Below are positions 1 through 8,357 of a stretch of DNA of 64,000 nucleotides, piece by piece. The notes beneath the pieces are model-generated. The model was not told the origin of the DNA, searched no databases, and saw nothing but the letters and a program-made list of their open reading frames with translations. Numbering within the stretch: the stretch's first letter is position 1; the number at the start of each line of letters is the position of its first letter. The stretch is from NCBI GenBank assembly GCA_016842005.1, contig JAENYD010000004.1, forward strand, positions 1-64,000, read 5' to 3'. Origin of the DNA: Clostridium thermobutyricum (GTDB lineage Bacteria; Bacillota; Clostridia; Ch29). A program made the position numbers and the translations under genes.

Positions 1-83
1 TTTGAATTCTTTTATCCTAGCCCGCCTGTTCGCACTGTTCAGTTTTAAAGGTGCAAGTTTTATACCGCTTATTTTCAAGCGGC
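1..83 (-). promoter_or_regulatory. Probable rRNA operon leader (boxA-like), gene outside window
   Basis: Read on the minus strand, the stretch after the second promoter starts with a hairpin (CCGCTT/AAGCGG, 65-82) and then contains CTTTAAAACTGAACA, which resembles the boxA-containing leader preceding 16S rRNA genes in Bacillota. In Bacillus subtilis an rRNA operon directly follows lysS, which fits. No rRNA sequence itself is inside the window, so the identity is inferred from the leader and position. Confidence 0.6.
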
Positions 84-89
84 TTTATT

Positions 90-118
90 ATATTAACACA
101 TATCAAAATTGCTGTCAA
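90..118 (-). promoter_or_regulatory. Strong sigma-A promoter P2 (rRNA type)
   Basis: On the minus strand TTGACA (113-118) and TAATAT (90-95) are separated by exactly 17 bp. It lies downstream of lysS, points out of the window and is the second of two tandem promoters, the arrangement usual for rRNA operons. Confidence 0.85.
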
Positions 119-174
119 GAACTTATGAGGTAATTTTTCATCATATATCAATTGTCGACAAAAGCGACTTTTAT

Positions 175-203
175 ATACTAGCACAAACAAAATTTTATGT
201 CAA
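175..203 (-). promoter_or_regulatory. Strong sigma-A promoter P1 (rRNA type)
   Basis: On the minus strand TTGACA (198-203) and TAGTAT (175-180) are separated by exactly 17 bp. It lies 85 bp upstream of P2 with the same orientation and geometry. Confidence 0.85.
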
Positions 204-246
204 CATGAATGCGTTATGTAATTTTTCCCTCCACAGTACTGTACTG

Positions 247-1731
247 TCAATCCCTTGGCTTCATTGTAGGAAACAAGATTACATCCCGTATTGAATAGGC
301 ATCGGTGAAGAACATAACAAGCCTGTCTATGCCAATACCCAATCCTCCTGTGGGGGGAAGCCCCACTTCCAGGGCATTGACATAATCCTCATCCATCATA
401 TGTGCTTCTTCATCTCCGGCTTCACGCTGCTTTAACTGTTCTTCGAACCTTTTTTTCTGATCCAAAGGGTCATTAAGTTCGGAAAAAGCATTAGCTATTT
501 CCCGGGCATATATGAACCCTTCGAACCTCCTGGTATAATCGGGGTTATCAGGTATTCTCTTTGCCAGCGGCGATACTTCCACAGGATAGTCCATAATGAA
601 AGTGGGCTGTATCAGATGCTCCTCCACCCTTTCCTCAAATACCGCATTAACAATTTCCCCTTTTGACATTGTCTTTTCAACATCAATATCCAGTCCCCTG
701 GCCGCTTCATACGTCTCCTGCTGTGTTTTTAAACTTGCGAAATCAATGCCTGTATGTTTGCCTATGGCCTCCAGCATTGTCATGCGGGTCCATGGTGGGG
801 TAAGGTCTATCTCGGTTCCCTGATATACTATTCTATTAGTCCCCAGGACTTTTTGTGCAGTATAGGAGAGAAGGTCCTCTGTCAGTTCCATCATATCCTT
901 GTAATCAGCATATGCCTCATATAGTTCTATAGAAGTAAACTCGGGATTATGCTTTATGGACATTCCCTCGTTTCTGAAAATCCTCCCTATTTCATAAACC
1001 TTCTCAAGCCCCCCCACTATAAGTCTTTTCAGGTGAAGCTCGGTTGCTATGCGGAGATACATGTCTATATCAAGGGTGTTATGATGAGTTATAAACGGCC
1101 GGGCATTTGCTCCGCCGGCTATAGTGTGCAGTATAGGGGTTTCCACCTCTATATAATCCCTGCTATCAAGAAACTCTCTTATAGCTTTAATAGTATTGCT
1201 TCTTATAATGAAGTTCCTTTTCACATCAGGATTCACAATTAAATCTACATATCTCTGTCTGTATCTGAGGTCAGGGTCCTTCAACCCGTGCCACTTTTCG
1301 GGCAATATCTGAAGAGATTTCGACAACAATACTATTTCGGACGCCTTTACGGATATTTCCCCTTTGCGGGTTTTAAAAACCTCCCCCTTGACCCCCACTA
1401 TATCACCTATATCATAGGAAGTGAATTCATCATATTTATCCCTTCCTATCTCATCTTCCCTTACATATATCTGAATTCTCCCGTACCGGTCCTGAACATC
1501 GGCAAAACTCGCTTTGCCGTGTCCCCGCATCGTCATTATACGACCCGCAATGCTAACACCTGTTCCTTTATATTCTTCATATTTATCCTTTATAATCTGG
1601 CAGGTATGAGTCCTGTCATATTTCTCTATAACAAACGGATCGGATTTATTTTCCTTAAGGGCTTTTAATTTTTTTCTCCTGAGCTTTAAAATTTCATTTA
1701 GGTTCTGCTCTTCTCTTTGGTTGCCACCCAT
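247..1731 (-). CDS. lysS: Lysyl-tRNA synthetase, class II
   Basis: Charges tRNA-Lys with lysine in the cytoplasm. The 494-residue protein has an N-terminal OB-fold anticodon-binding domain (about residues 55-160) and a class II catalytic core with motif 2 ([14 protein letters not shown]) and motif 3 ([12 protein letters not shown]) near the C terminus. Length is normal for the bacterial class II enzyme. It starts with ATG after a GGGGG ribosome site and lies 14 bp downstream of greA, so the two are probably co-transcribed. Tandem rRNA-type promoters follow it, as in the lysS-rrn arrangement of Bacillus subtilis. Confidence 0.98.
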   Translation of the reverse strand: MGGNQREEQNLNEILKLRRKKLKALKENKSDPFVIEKYDRTHTCQIIKDKYEEYKGTGVSIAGRIMTMRGHGKASFADVQDRYGRIQIYVREDEIGRDKYDEFTSYDIGDIVGVKGEVFKTRKGEISVKASEIVLLSKSLQILPEKWHGLKDPDLRYRQRYVDLIVNPDVKRNFIIRSNTIKAIREFLDSRDYIEVETPILHTIAGGANARPFITHHNTLDIDMYLRIATELHLKRLIVGGLEKVYEIGRIFRNEGMSIKHNPEFTSIELYEAYADYKDMMELTEDLLSYTAQKVLGTNRIVYQGTEIDLTPPWTRMTMLEAIGKHTGIDFASLKTQQETYEAARGLDIDVEKTMSKGEIVNAVFEERVEEHLIQPTFIMDYPVEVSPLAKRIPDNPDYTRRFEGFIYAREIANAFSELNDPLDQKKRFEEQLKQREAGDEEAHMMDEDYVNALEVGLPPTGGLGIGIDRLVMFFTDAYSIRDVILFPTMKPRD

Positions 1732-1745
1732 TGGTAAACCCCCTG

Positions 1746-2222
1746 TTATTTAGATATATCAAGTATCTCGTACTTTATTGAACCGTCGGGAACCTGGACT
1801 TCCACCAATTCTCCTATTTTATGCCCCAGGAGGGCTTTGCCTACAGGAGATTCCACGGATATTTTCATTTTTCCAGGGTCCGCTTCAGCCGAACTCACTA
1901 TAGTGTAGTCCATAGTTTCATCCACTTCCAGGTCTTTGACCCTGACTTTGGAACCAATACTGACCGTTTCCACAGAAATATCATCTTCGTCAATTACCTT
2001 GGCGTTTTTCAGCATGTTCTCCAGTTCAAATATCTTGCCTTCCACAAAGGCCTGTTCATTTTTAGCCTCATCATATTCTGAATTCTCAGTTATGTCGCCA
2101 AATGCTATTGCCTGTTTAATTTTTTCAGCAATTTCTCTTCTTTTTTTTGTTTTAAGGTATCCTAACTCTTCTTCCAGTTTTTCTAAACCGGCAACTGTTA
2201 AAACTATTTGCTTTTGAGCCAC
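1746..2222 (-). CDS. greA: Transcription elongation factor GreA
   Basis: Binds the RNA polymerase secondary channel and stimulates cleavage of backtracked RNA. The 158-residue protein has the N-terminal antiparallel coiled coil (about 1-75, with the acidic tip region [15 protein letters not shown]) and the C-terminal FKBP-like domain (about 80-158, [14 protein letters not shown]). It begins with GTG seven bases after a GGGGAG ribosome site. It heads a short operon with lysS, and the gap to the next gene upstream (190 bp) can hold its own promoter. Confidence 0.97.
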   Translation of the reverse strand: MAQKQIVLTVAGLEKLEEELGYLKTKKRREIAEKIKQAIAFGDITENSEYDEAKNEQAFVEGKIFELENMLKNAKVIDEDDISVETVSIGSKVRVKDLEVDETMDYTIVSSAEADPGKMKISVESPVGKALLGHKIGELVEVQVPDGSIKYEILDISK

Positions 2223-2340
2223 TACATTTCTCCCCTTTAACTTTATATAATTTTACAGTTCTTTATCTTAGATAATATATGTTATGGCTCCGATTTTATT
2301 CGAAATAAATTATGGAAAACCCTTCTTAAAGATATAATAT

Positions 2341-2363
2341 GCACTGCAGAGAAACTCCAGTGC
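2341..2363. repeat. Small hairpin between the acyl-ACP-reductase operon and greA
   Basis: GCACTG and CAGTGC flank a short loop with a further possible AG/CT pair. It lies just after the stop of the minus-strand operon. There is no run of T after it on either strand, so a terminator role is doubtful. Confidence 0.4.
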
Positions 2364-2412
2364 ATTCATGGTAATTATAATTTAACAATTCTGAGATGTC
2401 AAGATAATACTT

Positions 2413-3486
2413 TTATACTGCATTATCAACAATTTTCTCTTTAACCGAAAGAATATCCCTGTATTCCAGTGCCCTGTCAAAACTCCTGAAGGCGGCCAGC
2501 TTAAAGCCGTGTTTTCTGCCGAGTTCCAGCATCTCCACTACCTTATCCGTCTCAAGGCTATCACCCAGGGAATAGTTCTCATATCTACCTTCCAGGGCGA
2601 GTATTATTGTCTCAGCCATACAGGCATAACACACCCTAGGCGGCAGACCAAAATTAAAGTTGAAATTAACGTCCCCCGGAACTTCCACCAGCCCTCCTTC
2701 TATTACAACAACATCCTTCCTTTCTTTCGCTACTCTGGCCGAGACATCCCTCGGCCGTGCGACATCACATACTACCGCTCCCTCCTTCAGGAATTCCGGT
2801 TGAATAACAACATCAGCCGAACTGCTGACAGCAATCACAACGTCAGCCCTTTTCAGTGTTTTTTGCAGCCGGTCAGAAATATGTACCGAAAGCCCGGTCT
2901 CCATCAGGATGTCTTTTGCCAGTTCTTCAAGCTTCCGCACGTTTCTTGATACCAAAGACAGATATTTGACTTCCCGGGCCAAAATCTTTGAACAGACTCT
3001 CCCTATGGCTCCGTTGGCTCCAACTATAACTATTTCGCTTCTGCTTAAATCCTTTCCTATGACCTTGCATACCTTCTTCACGGCTTCCAGCGCTATGGCC
3101 ACTGTATATGTATTACCAGTGGTCACCGGGGTTTTTAGCTGCCTGGCGATTGAAATGCCTTTGTCCCCTATCACCGATGTAAAAGCGCCCAGGCCAATCA
3201 CTTGAGCCCCCATCCCTTCCGCAATTTGACATGCTTTAACTATTTTCCTTTCCACTGTATCCAGCGGCAAACTCAATAATTGGTCCGGTAACAGCGGGAC
3301 GCCTACAAAATAACCCTTTGCTTCCGCGAAGGATGAAGTAATCCCTGTTATCTCGGATACCTTCACAGGCGGCAGTTTTTCGATTACTTTTCTCATCACC
3401 TTATTGGGTATTCTTTTTGCTATAGGATACTTTCTCATAACATCCTGCATGCTTAAAGGATGGATTACAAACCCGAATTCACCCAT
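2413..3486 (-). CDS. Acyl-ACP reductase-like / COG5322 dehydrogenase
   Basis: The 357-residue protein resembles cyanobacterial long-chain acyl-ACP reductase and the wider 'predicted amino acid dehydrogenase' group (COG5322). Family marks seen: GLGAFTSVIGDKG (98-110), TTGNTYT (122-128), a Rossmann loop GANGAIG (156-162) and CYACMAET (286-293). C289 aligns with the catalytic cysteine that forms the acyl-thioester in acyl-ACP reductase. It is the last gene of a three-gene minus-strand operon, three bases after the stop of its neighbour. A fatty-aldehyde or aldehyde-forming role is inferred from family and the retained cysteine, and the true substrate is unknown. Automatic annotation often calls such proteins shikimate/quinate dehydrogenases, which the cysteine argues against. 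Confidence 0.75.
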   Translation of the reverse strand: MGEFGFVIHPLSMQDVMRKYPIAKRIPNKVMRKVIEKLPPVKVSEITGITSSFAEAKGYFVGVPLLPDQLLSLPLDTVERKIVKACQIAEGMGAQVIGLGAFTSVIGDKGISIARQLKTPVTTGNTYTVAIALEAVKKVCKVIGKDLSRSEIVIVGANGAIGRVCSKILAREVKYLSLVSRNVRKLEELAKDILMETGLSVHISDRLQKTLKRADVVIAVSSSADVVIQPEFLKEGAVVCDVARPRDVSARVAKERKDVVVIEGGLVEVPGDVNFNFNFGLPPRVCYACMAETIILALEGRYENYSLGDSLETDKVVEMLELGRKHGFKLAAFRSFDRALEYRDILSVKEKIVDNAV

Positions 3487-3489
3487 ATT

Positions 3490-4422
3490 TCACATGCTCC
3501 TTTCTGCAACTGCTTTGCTTGGATTTAAATATTCTATCCTCGGTTCAAAACCGATTTTTTGCAGGTATTCGTCATATTCCTCTGCAGACAGTGCTTCCCT
3601 TCCTTTACCTGCAAGGGCTACTATAATGCCTTCCATTACATTTGTGCCAAAGGACCTGCCCTGGTATCCGGGCGTGGTGGTAATCAAAACGGACACTCCG
3701 GCATTCTTCAGCCTGTTAATATCCTTTGCCGTTACAGTATTGGTTATAATAATTTTGTTTTCCATAACCTCCGGCATGTATCTATTAATATATAAAAAAT
3801 CTCCGGCTATTATGTCAGTTTCATAGAAAAATTTGTAATATCTATTGTTGGTGGTCTCCTGGGCTTTTCCGGTAGGGTAAAGTATTTCAAAGGGCAGCTT
3901 GCAGGCTATGGGAGCAATTACCCGGGCCACATTATACAGCGTCTTCAGAGAATTAATCTTCCTGGGTATCCCCAGTGCAAATATCAGGTCTCCACAAACA
4001 ACATCACCGCCTGCCTGTTCCAGGGCTTGCGCCATGCCGAACCGGTCCATGGCAGAGACCACCAGTACTCTTTTCCCCTTCAAATCAATGATATTGTTCT
4101 CCTGAATGTATCTTATAACCTTTCTCTCCAGGGTGTTCTTCAGCCCCGAACCGTCAACGATAGGCGAAATTCGGGCTGCCTCTTTGAGGGGCAGGGCATC
4201 TTTAATAGTGTATCTTTTATCTCCGCCGTATATATATAGGTCTATACCTCCCATGCCAAACGCATCCACTTCCCCGTCATATTTTTTGATCAGCTCCACA
4301 GCCTTATTTATATTCCCGTCGGTACCCTTCCTTTCTATAATGAACTTTTCTCCCAGTATCTCGGTCTCTACCCTGTGGTCCCTGGCTGAAGAACCTATGC
4401 TAACGCTGAGTACAGTTTTCAT
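3490..4422 (-). CDS. Conserved protein, quinate 5-dehydrogenase-like annotation family
   Basis: The 310-residue protein of unknown function is soluble, with no signal peptide. A segment near residues 115-150 (GKRVLVVSAMDRFGMAQALEQ) looks like a beta-alpha-beta unit, but a classical GxGxxG loop is not evident. Related clostridial proteins are, from memory, named quinate 5-dehydrogenase, apparently by association and without biochemical support I know of. It sits between the helix-turn-helix regulator and the acyl-ACP-reductase homologue with very short gaps, so the three probably act together. Confidence 0.6.
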   Translation of the reverse strand: MKTVLSVSIGSSARDHRVETEILGEKFIIERKGTDGNINKAVELIKKYDGEVDAFGMGGIDLYIYGGDKRYTIKDALPLKEAARISPIVDGSGLKNTLERKVIRYIQENNIIDLKGKRVLVVSAMDRFGMAQALEQAGGDVVCGDLIFALGIPRKINSLKTLYNVARVIAPIACKLPFEILYPTGKAQETTNNRYYKFFYETDIIAGDFLYINRYMPEVMENKIIITNTVTAKDINRLKNAGVSVLITTTPGYQGRSFGTNVMEGIIVALAGKGREALSAEEYDEYLQKIGFEPRIEYLNPSKAVAERSM

Positions 4423-4436
4423 GTTTATCCCTCCAT

Positions 4437-4961
4437 TTAAAATAATATGGCATCAAGTATTTCCCTGACTTCTTCCGGTGGTATATATACATCTCTGGTT
4501 ATGGGAGACGTACCTATATCTTTTAGAATAGTGCAACAATCCACAAGGGTTTTTATCAGCTTCCCCCTCTTATCAGAGGCAAAGACTATCAGGATGTCAT
4601 GCTGACGGGTCCTGGCGATCAGCTCGCAAATATCATTGGTAAGTTCAATACCGCTTCTGTCTTTCACAAAAGCCAGCCTCTCCTGCTCGGTCATTACCAG
4701 GCGAAAATCAACTCCGTATTGGTCCAGCAGTCTGTTGATCTCGTCTTTGTTTTCAACAGGAAAGGCTACAAAGGCTACCCTTTCTCCTTTTCTCACTTCT
4801 CCCAGGCTTTCCAGCCGGGATATAAAACTCCTGTCTGTGCCCATTTCTCTTGCTGTATCCGCCTGAGACATGCCTCCATCTCTCATCTCAAGGATTCTGT
4901 CAATTGTCTGGTGAATTTTATGCTTACTGATAGTTTTGTTGCCTATCCTGATAAGGCCCAT
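4437..4961 (-). CDS. Helix-turn-helix transcriptional regulator
   Basis: The 174-residue protein has an N-terminal helix-turn-helix (about residues 16-52, GMSQADTAREMGTDRSFISRL) and a C-terminal domain of about 110 residues with no motif I recognise. It is the first gene of a three-gene operon and has a consensus promoter with an operator-like palindrome over the predicted start of transcription. Autoregulation, and control of the two downstream genes, is therefore likely. A good ribosome site (GGAG) precedes the ATG. Confidence 0.8.
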   Translation of the reverse strand: MGLIRIGNKTISKHKIHQTIDRILEMRDGGMSQADTAREMGTDRSFISRLESLGEVRKGERVAFVAFPVENKDEINRLLDQYGVDFRLVMTEQERLAFVKDRSGIELTNDICELIARTRQHDILIVFASDKRGKLIKTLVDCCTILKDIGTSPITRDVYIPPEEVREILDAILF

Positions 4962-5036
4962 AATAAACCCACTCCTGCAATAGTCGTATTAGTATATGAC
5001 ACAACTGGCTTTTTTATCCAAGAAACCTGTTTTATG

Positions 5037-5052
5037 TGCACATTGTTGTGCA
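5037..5052 (-). promoter_or_regulatory. Operator-like palindrome at the HTH operon
   Basis: TGCACA-TTGT-TGTGCA is a perfect 6+4+6 inverted repeat starting 5 bp downstream of the -10 box, so it covers the predicted start site. A third half-site TGTGCA lies at 5089-5094, directly upstream of the -35 box. The first gene encodes a helix-turn-helix protein, the obvious candidate ligand. Confidence 0.6.
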
Positions 5053-5057
5053 ATTTA

Positions 5058-5086
5058 ATTTTAAACCAAATTAGTATTTATTTCAA
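5058..5086 (-). promoter_or_regulatory. Sigma-A promoter of HTH / acyl-ACP-reductase operon
   Basis: On the minus strand TTGAAA (5081-5086) and TAAAAT (5058-5063) are spaced 17 bp apart. The start of transcription would fall near 5050, inside the palindrome at 5037-5052 and about 90 bp before the regulator's ATG. Confidence 0.75.
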
Positions 5087-5140
5087 TATGTGCATTTTTT
5101 GTCTTTAATCCCCGCATTATGTCATATTTCATCCTCTTAT

Positions 5141-5172
5141 AAAATTAAAAAGAACATCTATGACAGATGCTC
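5141..5172 (-). terminator. Intrinsic terminator after dusB
   Basis: Minus-strand stem GAGCATCT/AGATGTTC (5152-5172) with loop GTCAT, followed by TTTTTAATTTT. The stem overlaps the dusB stop codon, so it ends the birA-coaX-dusB unit tightly. Confidence 0.85.
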
Positions 5173-6135
5173 TTGATTTTCACGGTCAAAACTCTGCAGC
5201 AACTGCAGCAGCTCATCTATACTGGAGACCCTGTTGACCTGATTCCTCAACCGGCCGGCGTTTTTCAGGCCTTTTATGTACCAGCATATATGCTTCCTCA
5301 TTTCCTTAACAGCGGTTTCTTCTCCTTTATAGCTGACCATAAGCCGTGTGTGTTCTTCAATCATTCTTATCCTCTCGGATATATCCGGCATATCAGGCAA
5401 CTGCCCTGTCTCCATATAACGCAGGGTATGTGAAAAAATCCAGGGGTTTCCCCTGGCGCCTCTCCCAATCATTACAGCGTCACACCCGGTTCTTTCAATC
5501 ATGTTCACCGCATCAACCGGGCTAAATATATCTCCGTTTCCGATGACAGGTATGTCCATGCTTTTTTTTAACTCTTCTACTATGCTCCAGTCTGCCTTGC
5601 CGCTATAAAATTCTTCTCTTGTTCTGCCGTGAATCGCAATTGCTGCAACGCCATTTTCCCGGGCAATATGTGCAATTTCAAGAGCATTTAAATTGTTTTG
5701 GTCCCAGCCTTTTCTGATTTTTACTGTCAGAGGGACATTGATTGCTCCTGATACTTTTCTTATTATTTCCCCCACCAGGGTAGGCTTCAGCATCAGAGCC
5801 GCCCCTTCGCCATTCCTTACAATCTTGGGAGTCGGACAACCCATATTTATATCTATGATCTCAACTCCATCCAGACACAGCTTGTATGCTGTCTCTGCCA
5901 TCAAACCGGGATCCGATCCAAAAATCTGTACCGCCACCGGCTTCTCTTCAGCTTCTATTGTGAGAAGACGCCGGGTTTTGCCATTCTGATGATACAGACC
6001 TTTGGCACTGACCATTTCAGTATATACAAGACCACAACCATGCTTCTTACATATAAGACGAAAAGCGGTATCGGTAATCCCCGCCATAGGGGCCAGAAAT
6101 ACGTTGTTATCCAGCTCCACATCCCCTATTTTCAA
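5158..6135 (-). CDS. dusB: tRNA-dihydrouridine synthase B
   Basis: FMN-dependent reduction of uridine to dihydrouridine in tRNA D-loops. The 325-residue protein is a TIM barrel with VFLAPMAGITD at the N terminus, the NMGCPTPK segment with catalytic C100, and the FMN-phosphate region GNGD...MIGRGARGNPW. The start codon is TTG (MKIGDVEL), with AAAGGA about 10 bases upstream. It lies 15 bp after coaX, and dusB sits near coaX and lysS in Bacillus subtilis as well. Confidence 0.96.
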   Translation of the reverse strand: MKIGDVELDNNVFLAPMAGITDTAFRLICKKHGCGLVYTEMVSAKGLYHQNGKTRRLLTIEAEEKPVAVQIFGSDPGLMAETAYKLCLDGVEIIDINMGCPTPKIVRNGEGAALMLKPTLVGEIIRKVSGAINVPLTVKIRKGWDQNNLNALEIAHIARENGVAAIAIHGRTREEFYSGKADWSIVEELKKSMDIPVIGNGDIFSPVDAVNMIERTGCDAVMIGRGARGNPWIFSHTLRYMETGQLPDMPDISERIRMIEEHTRLMVSYKGEETAVKEMRKHICWYIKGLKNAGRLRNQVNRVSSIDELLQLLQSFDRENQEHLS

Positions 6136-6150
6136 CCTCTGACCATCCTT

Positions 6151-6921
6151 TCATTCACGGTTTCTTTCATAAATAATCCTCAGGCCTTCCAATGTAAGCA
6201 ATCCGTCAACCACATCAATAGTTTCGGATTCAGAAGCTATCAGCCGGGCGAAACCTCCTGTAGCGATGACCTTGGCCTTTTCCCAGTTAAGTTCTTTCTT
6301 TGCATTCCTGACTATATGGTCGACAAGTCCCACATATCCGTATATAATACCCGCTTTCATGCTGTCCACCGTATTTTTACATATAAACTGGCCCGGTTTT
6401 ACAAGCTCTACCCTGGGCAATTTTGAAGCCTTTTCAAACAAGGCCTCGCTGGATATTCTGATGCCTGGAGATATAATCCCGCCTAAATATTCACATTTCT
6501 CGTTCACAGCACAAAAAGTGGTGGCTGTTCCAAAATCCACTATAATAACAGGGCCTCCGTATTTCTCACAGGCGGCCACTGCATTAACTATCCTGTCCGC
6601 ACCTACTTCCTTGGGGTTATCATATTTTATATTTATCCCTGTCTTAATGCCAGGACCCACTATCAGGGGATTAACCTTGCAGTATTTGTTTATCGCCCGC
6701 TGTAAAGAATACATTAAAGGAGGCACCACCGAAGATATTACCACTGCCTCCATACTCTCCATCCTCAATCCTTCGTGTTCCAGTAGATGTTTGAGCAGTA
6801 TCCCATATTCATCGGCTGTCTTGTTCCGGTCTGTTGATATCCTCCAGTATGTGACCAGTTGATTTTCCTTATAAACCCCTAAAACAATATTGGTGTTCCC
6901 CACATCAAATACCAGAATCAT
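6151..6921 (-). CDS. coaX: Type III pantothenate kinase
   Basis: Catalyses the first step of coenzyme A synthesis, ATP-dependent phosphorylation of pantothenate. The start is placed at the ATG giving [11 protein letters not shown], with AGGTGA six bases upstream, rather than an in-frame ATG seven codons earlier; the shorter start matches family members. Seen: phosphate-binding [23 protein letters not shown] and GGIISPGI. Length is 256 residues, normal. CoA supply is relevant to the large CoA-ester block next to it, but coaX belongs to the conserved backbone. Confidence 0.95.
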   Translation of the reverse strand: MILVFDVGNTNIVLGVYKENQLVTYWRISTDRNKTADEYGILLKHLLEHEGLRMESMEAVVISSVVPPLMYSLQRAINKYCKVNPLIVGPGIKTGINIKYDNPKEVGADRIVNAVAACEKYGGPVIIVDFGTATTFCAVNEKCEYLGGIISPGIRISSEALFEKASKLPRVELVKPGQFICKNTVDSMKAGIIYGYVGLVDHIVRNAKKELNWEKAKVIATGGFARLIASESETIDVVDGLLTLEGLRIIYERNRE

Positions 6922-6989
6922 CTTCTTCACCTGCTTATCCATATATTTTTCGAACTGATTCTAACATCAAAATAATTGTATTGCAATAA

Positions 6990-7970
6990 TTACAGATATA
7001 CATTCCCGGACCTGACACTGACATCCCCGGAAATGGCTTCTACAACGTTCTCAGATGTTTGGACCAGCAGTACTCCATCTTCCCTTATATCCAGGGCTTT
7101 GCCCTTATATGTTTCATTCATCTGCGTAATCATTATCTCCTTTCCCAACAGTACGGAATATCTCCTGCAGTCTTCCAGTACTGCCTTGAAGCCCTTTTGG
7201 GCAAAATCGCAGTATACTTTCTCGAAATTATTCAGCAATGATGCCACCAGTATTTTTCTTGATACTTTGTCTCCCTGCTCCACTCTGATAGAAGTCGCCT
7301 TGCCCCTGAGGCCTTCTGGCATATCCTCCAGACATGTATTAACATTTATCCCCATTGACAGGATGATATAATTAATCCTGTCAGGCTCTGCACTCATTTC
7401 GGTCAATATCCCGCAGACCTTCTTGCCGTTTACAACTATATCATTGGGCCATTTTACCCCTGCTTTCAGGGATGTAACCTCCTCAATAGCCCTTGCTGCC
7501 GCCACGGCGGCCGCCTGGGTAATCGGATACGCTTTATCCGGCCTTATATTGGGTTTCAGTATTAATGACATCCATATTCCCGTGCGGGGCGGAGATATCC
7601 AGGGTCTTCCCATTCTCCCCCTGCCCCTCTCCTGCTTTTCTGCAATAACCGCTGTACCCTCTTTTTCGGCCGGGGCAATCTCCTTTGCAATGTCAATGGT
7701 AGAACTCACAACATCCATATATATTATTTTCTTGCCCATAAAATCGGTCTTAAGCAAAGGAAGTACCTCTTCCTGGGACAAAATATCCGGTGATTTCATT
7801 AGCTTATACCCTTTATTGGGCACCGAGGCAATCTCATACCCTTCTTCTTTCAGTACCTTTATATGTTTCCACACAGCAGTTCTGCTTGTGCCCATTTCTT
7901 GGCTCAAAGCCTGACCGGATATAAACCTCTCTCTATTATTCATCAGATGTCTCAAAATTTTTTCCTTCAT
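6990..7970 (-). CDS. birA: Bifunctional biotin ligase / biotin operon repressor
   Basis: Attaches biotin to carrier proteins, and probably represses biotin genes through its N-terminal winged helix (residues 1-60, SGQALSQEMGTSRTAVWKHI). The biotinyl-AMP loop GRGRMGRPW and KWPND are present. The start is placed at MKEKILRH (ATG at 7970), which has AAGGAG ten bases upstream. A longer in-frame reading adds a hydrophobic segment not found in the family. Length is 326 residues. The biotinylated subunit of the decarboxylase pump is encoded about 1.6 kb away and is a likely substrate. Confidence 0.95.
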   Translation of the reverse strand: MKEKILRHLMNNRERFISGQALSQEMGTSRTAVWKHIKVLKEEGYEIASVPNKGYKLMKSPDILSQEEVLPLLKTDFMGKKIIYMDVVSSTIDIAKEIAPAEKEGTAVIAEKQERGRGRMGRPWISPPRTGIWMSLILKPNIRPDKAYPITQAAAVAAARAIEEVTSLKAGVKWPNDIVVNGKKVCGILTEMSAEPDRINYIILSMGINVNTCLEDMPEGLRGKATSIRVEQGDKVSRKILVASLLNNFEKVYCDFAQKGFKAVLEDCRRYSVLLGKEIMITQMNETYKGKALDIREDGVLLVQTSENVVEAISGDVSVRSGNVYL

Positions 7971-8132
7971 AAACGGATAGCTCCTTCCAGGCAGAATGAA
8001 ACTTCTATCAGTAAGGGTTTTCTTCATCCCCGTCAGGGGACACATATAAATCAAAAATAAACCGCTTATCAGAAGAACAATTTGAAGAAAACTTAGCACT
8101 CATTCCATTTGGAAAAGCTAACGCTTTGTATA

Positions 8133-8177
8133 GGGCATCCATGCCCTGACAAACCTGTTCAAACATCCTGTTTGAAC
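8133..8177. repeat. Tandem small inverted repeats upstream of birA
   Basis: Two perfect inverted repeats 10 bp apart: 6-bp arms with a 2-bp centre, then 9-bp arms with a 3-bp centre. Both are perfect dyads at operator scale. They lie about 160-210 bp upstream of the birA start. They could be operators (BirA is itself a possible repressor) or RNA hairpins. Confidence 0.5.
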
Positions 8178-8288
8178 TACGCTTTTTCTACATTACATTC
8201 GCTGAGTTTTCTAATCAAATTCTTCAAATGAACGCTACCTTTATTCTTGATTTTCAACTAGAGGTGTTAGCATCCATTATACAGTGAC

Positions 8289-8315
8289 ATAGGCTAAAAA
8301 TCCTCTTTAGCCTAT
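8289..8315. repeat. 10-bp-stem hairpin after the decarboxylase operon
   Basis: ATAGGCTAAA and TTTAGCCTAT are perfect complements around a 7-base loop. It lies directly beyond the T-rich tail of the main terminator on the minus strand and may be a back-up hairpin. Confidence 0.55.
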
Positions 8316-8346
8316 TATAAAATAAAGGTGGCGCCAATGCACCACC
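8316..8346 (-). terminator. Intrinsic terminator of the mcm-mmd operon
   Basis: Minus-strand stem GGTGGTGC/GCGCCACC with loop ATTG (8327-8346), followed by TTTATTTTATAAT. It ends the eight-gene operon that starts with the mutase large subunit. Confidence 0.85.
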
Positions 8347-8357
8347 TATTTTTGGTC

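Larger units (their letters stand above)
7971..8357. other. Intergenic region between birA and the decarboxylase operon
   Basis: No gene is supported here. It holds two back-to-back small inverted repeats, GGGCAT-CC-ATGCCC (8133-8146) and GTTCAAACA-TCC-TGTTTGAAC (8157-8177), a 10-bp hairpin (8289-8315) and the terminator of the upstream operon. A promoter for birA must lie here, but none stands out. Confidence 0.6.

Noticed and set aside
7971-8099. N-terminal extension of birA with a hydrophobic segment
   Set aside because: A strong ribosome site lies before the ATG at 7970 and the family starts there; the extension has no homologous counterpart that I know of.
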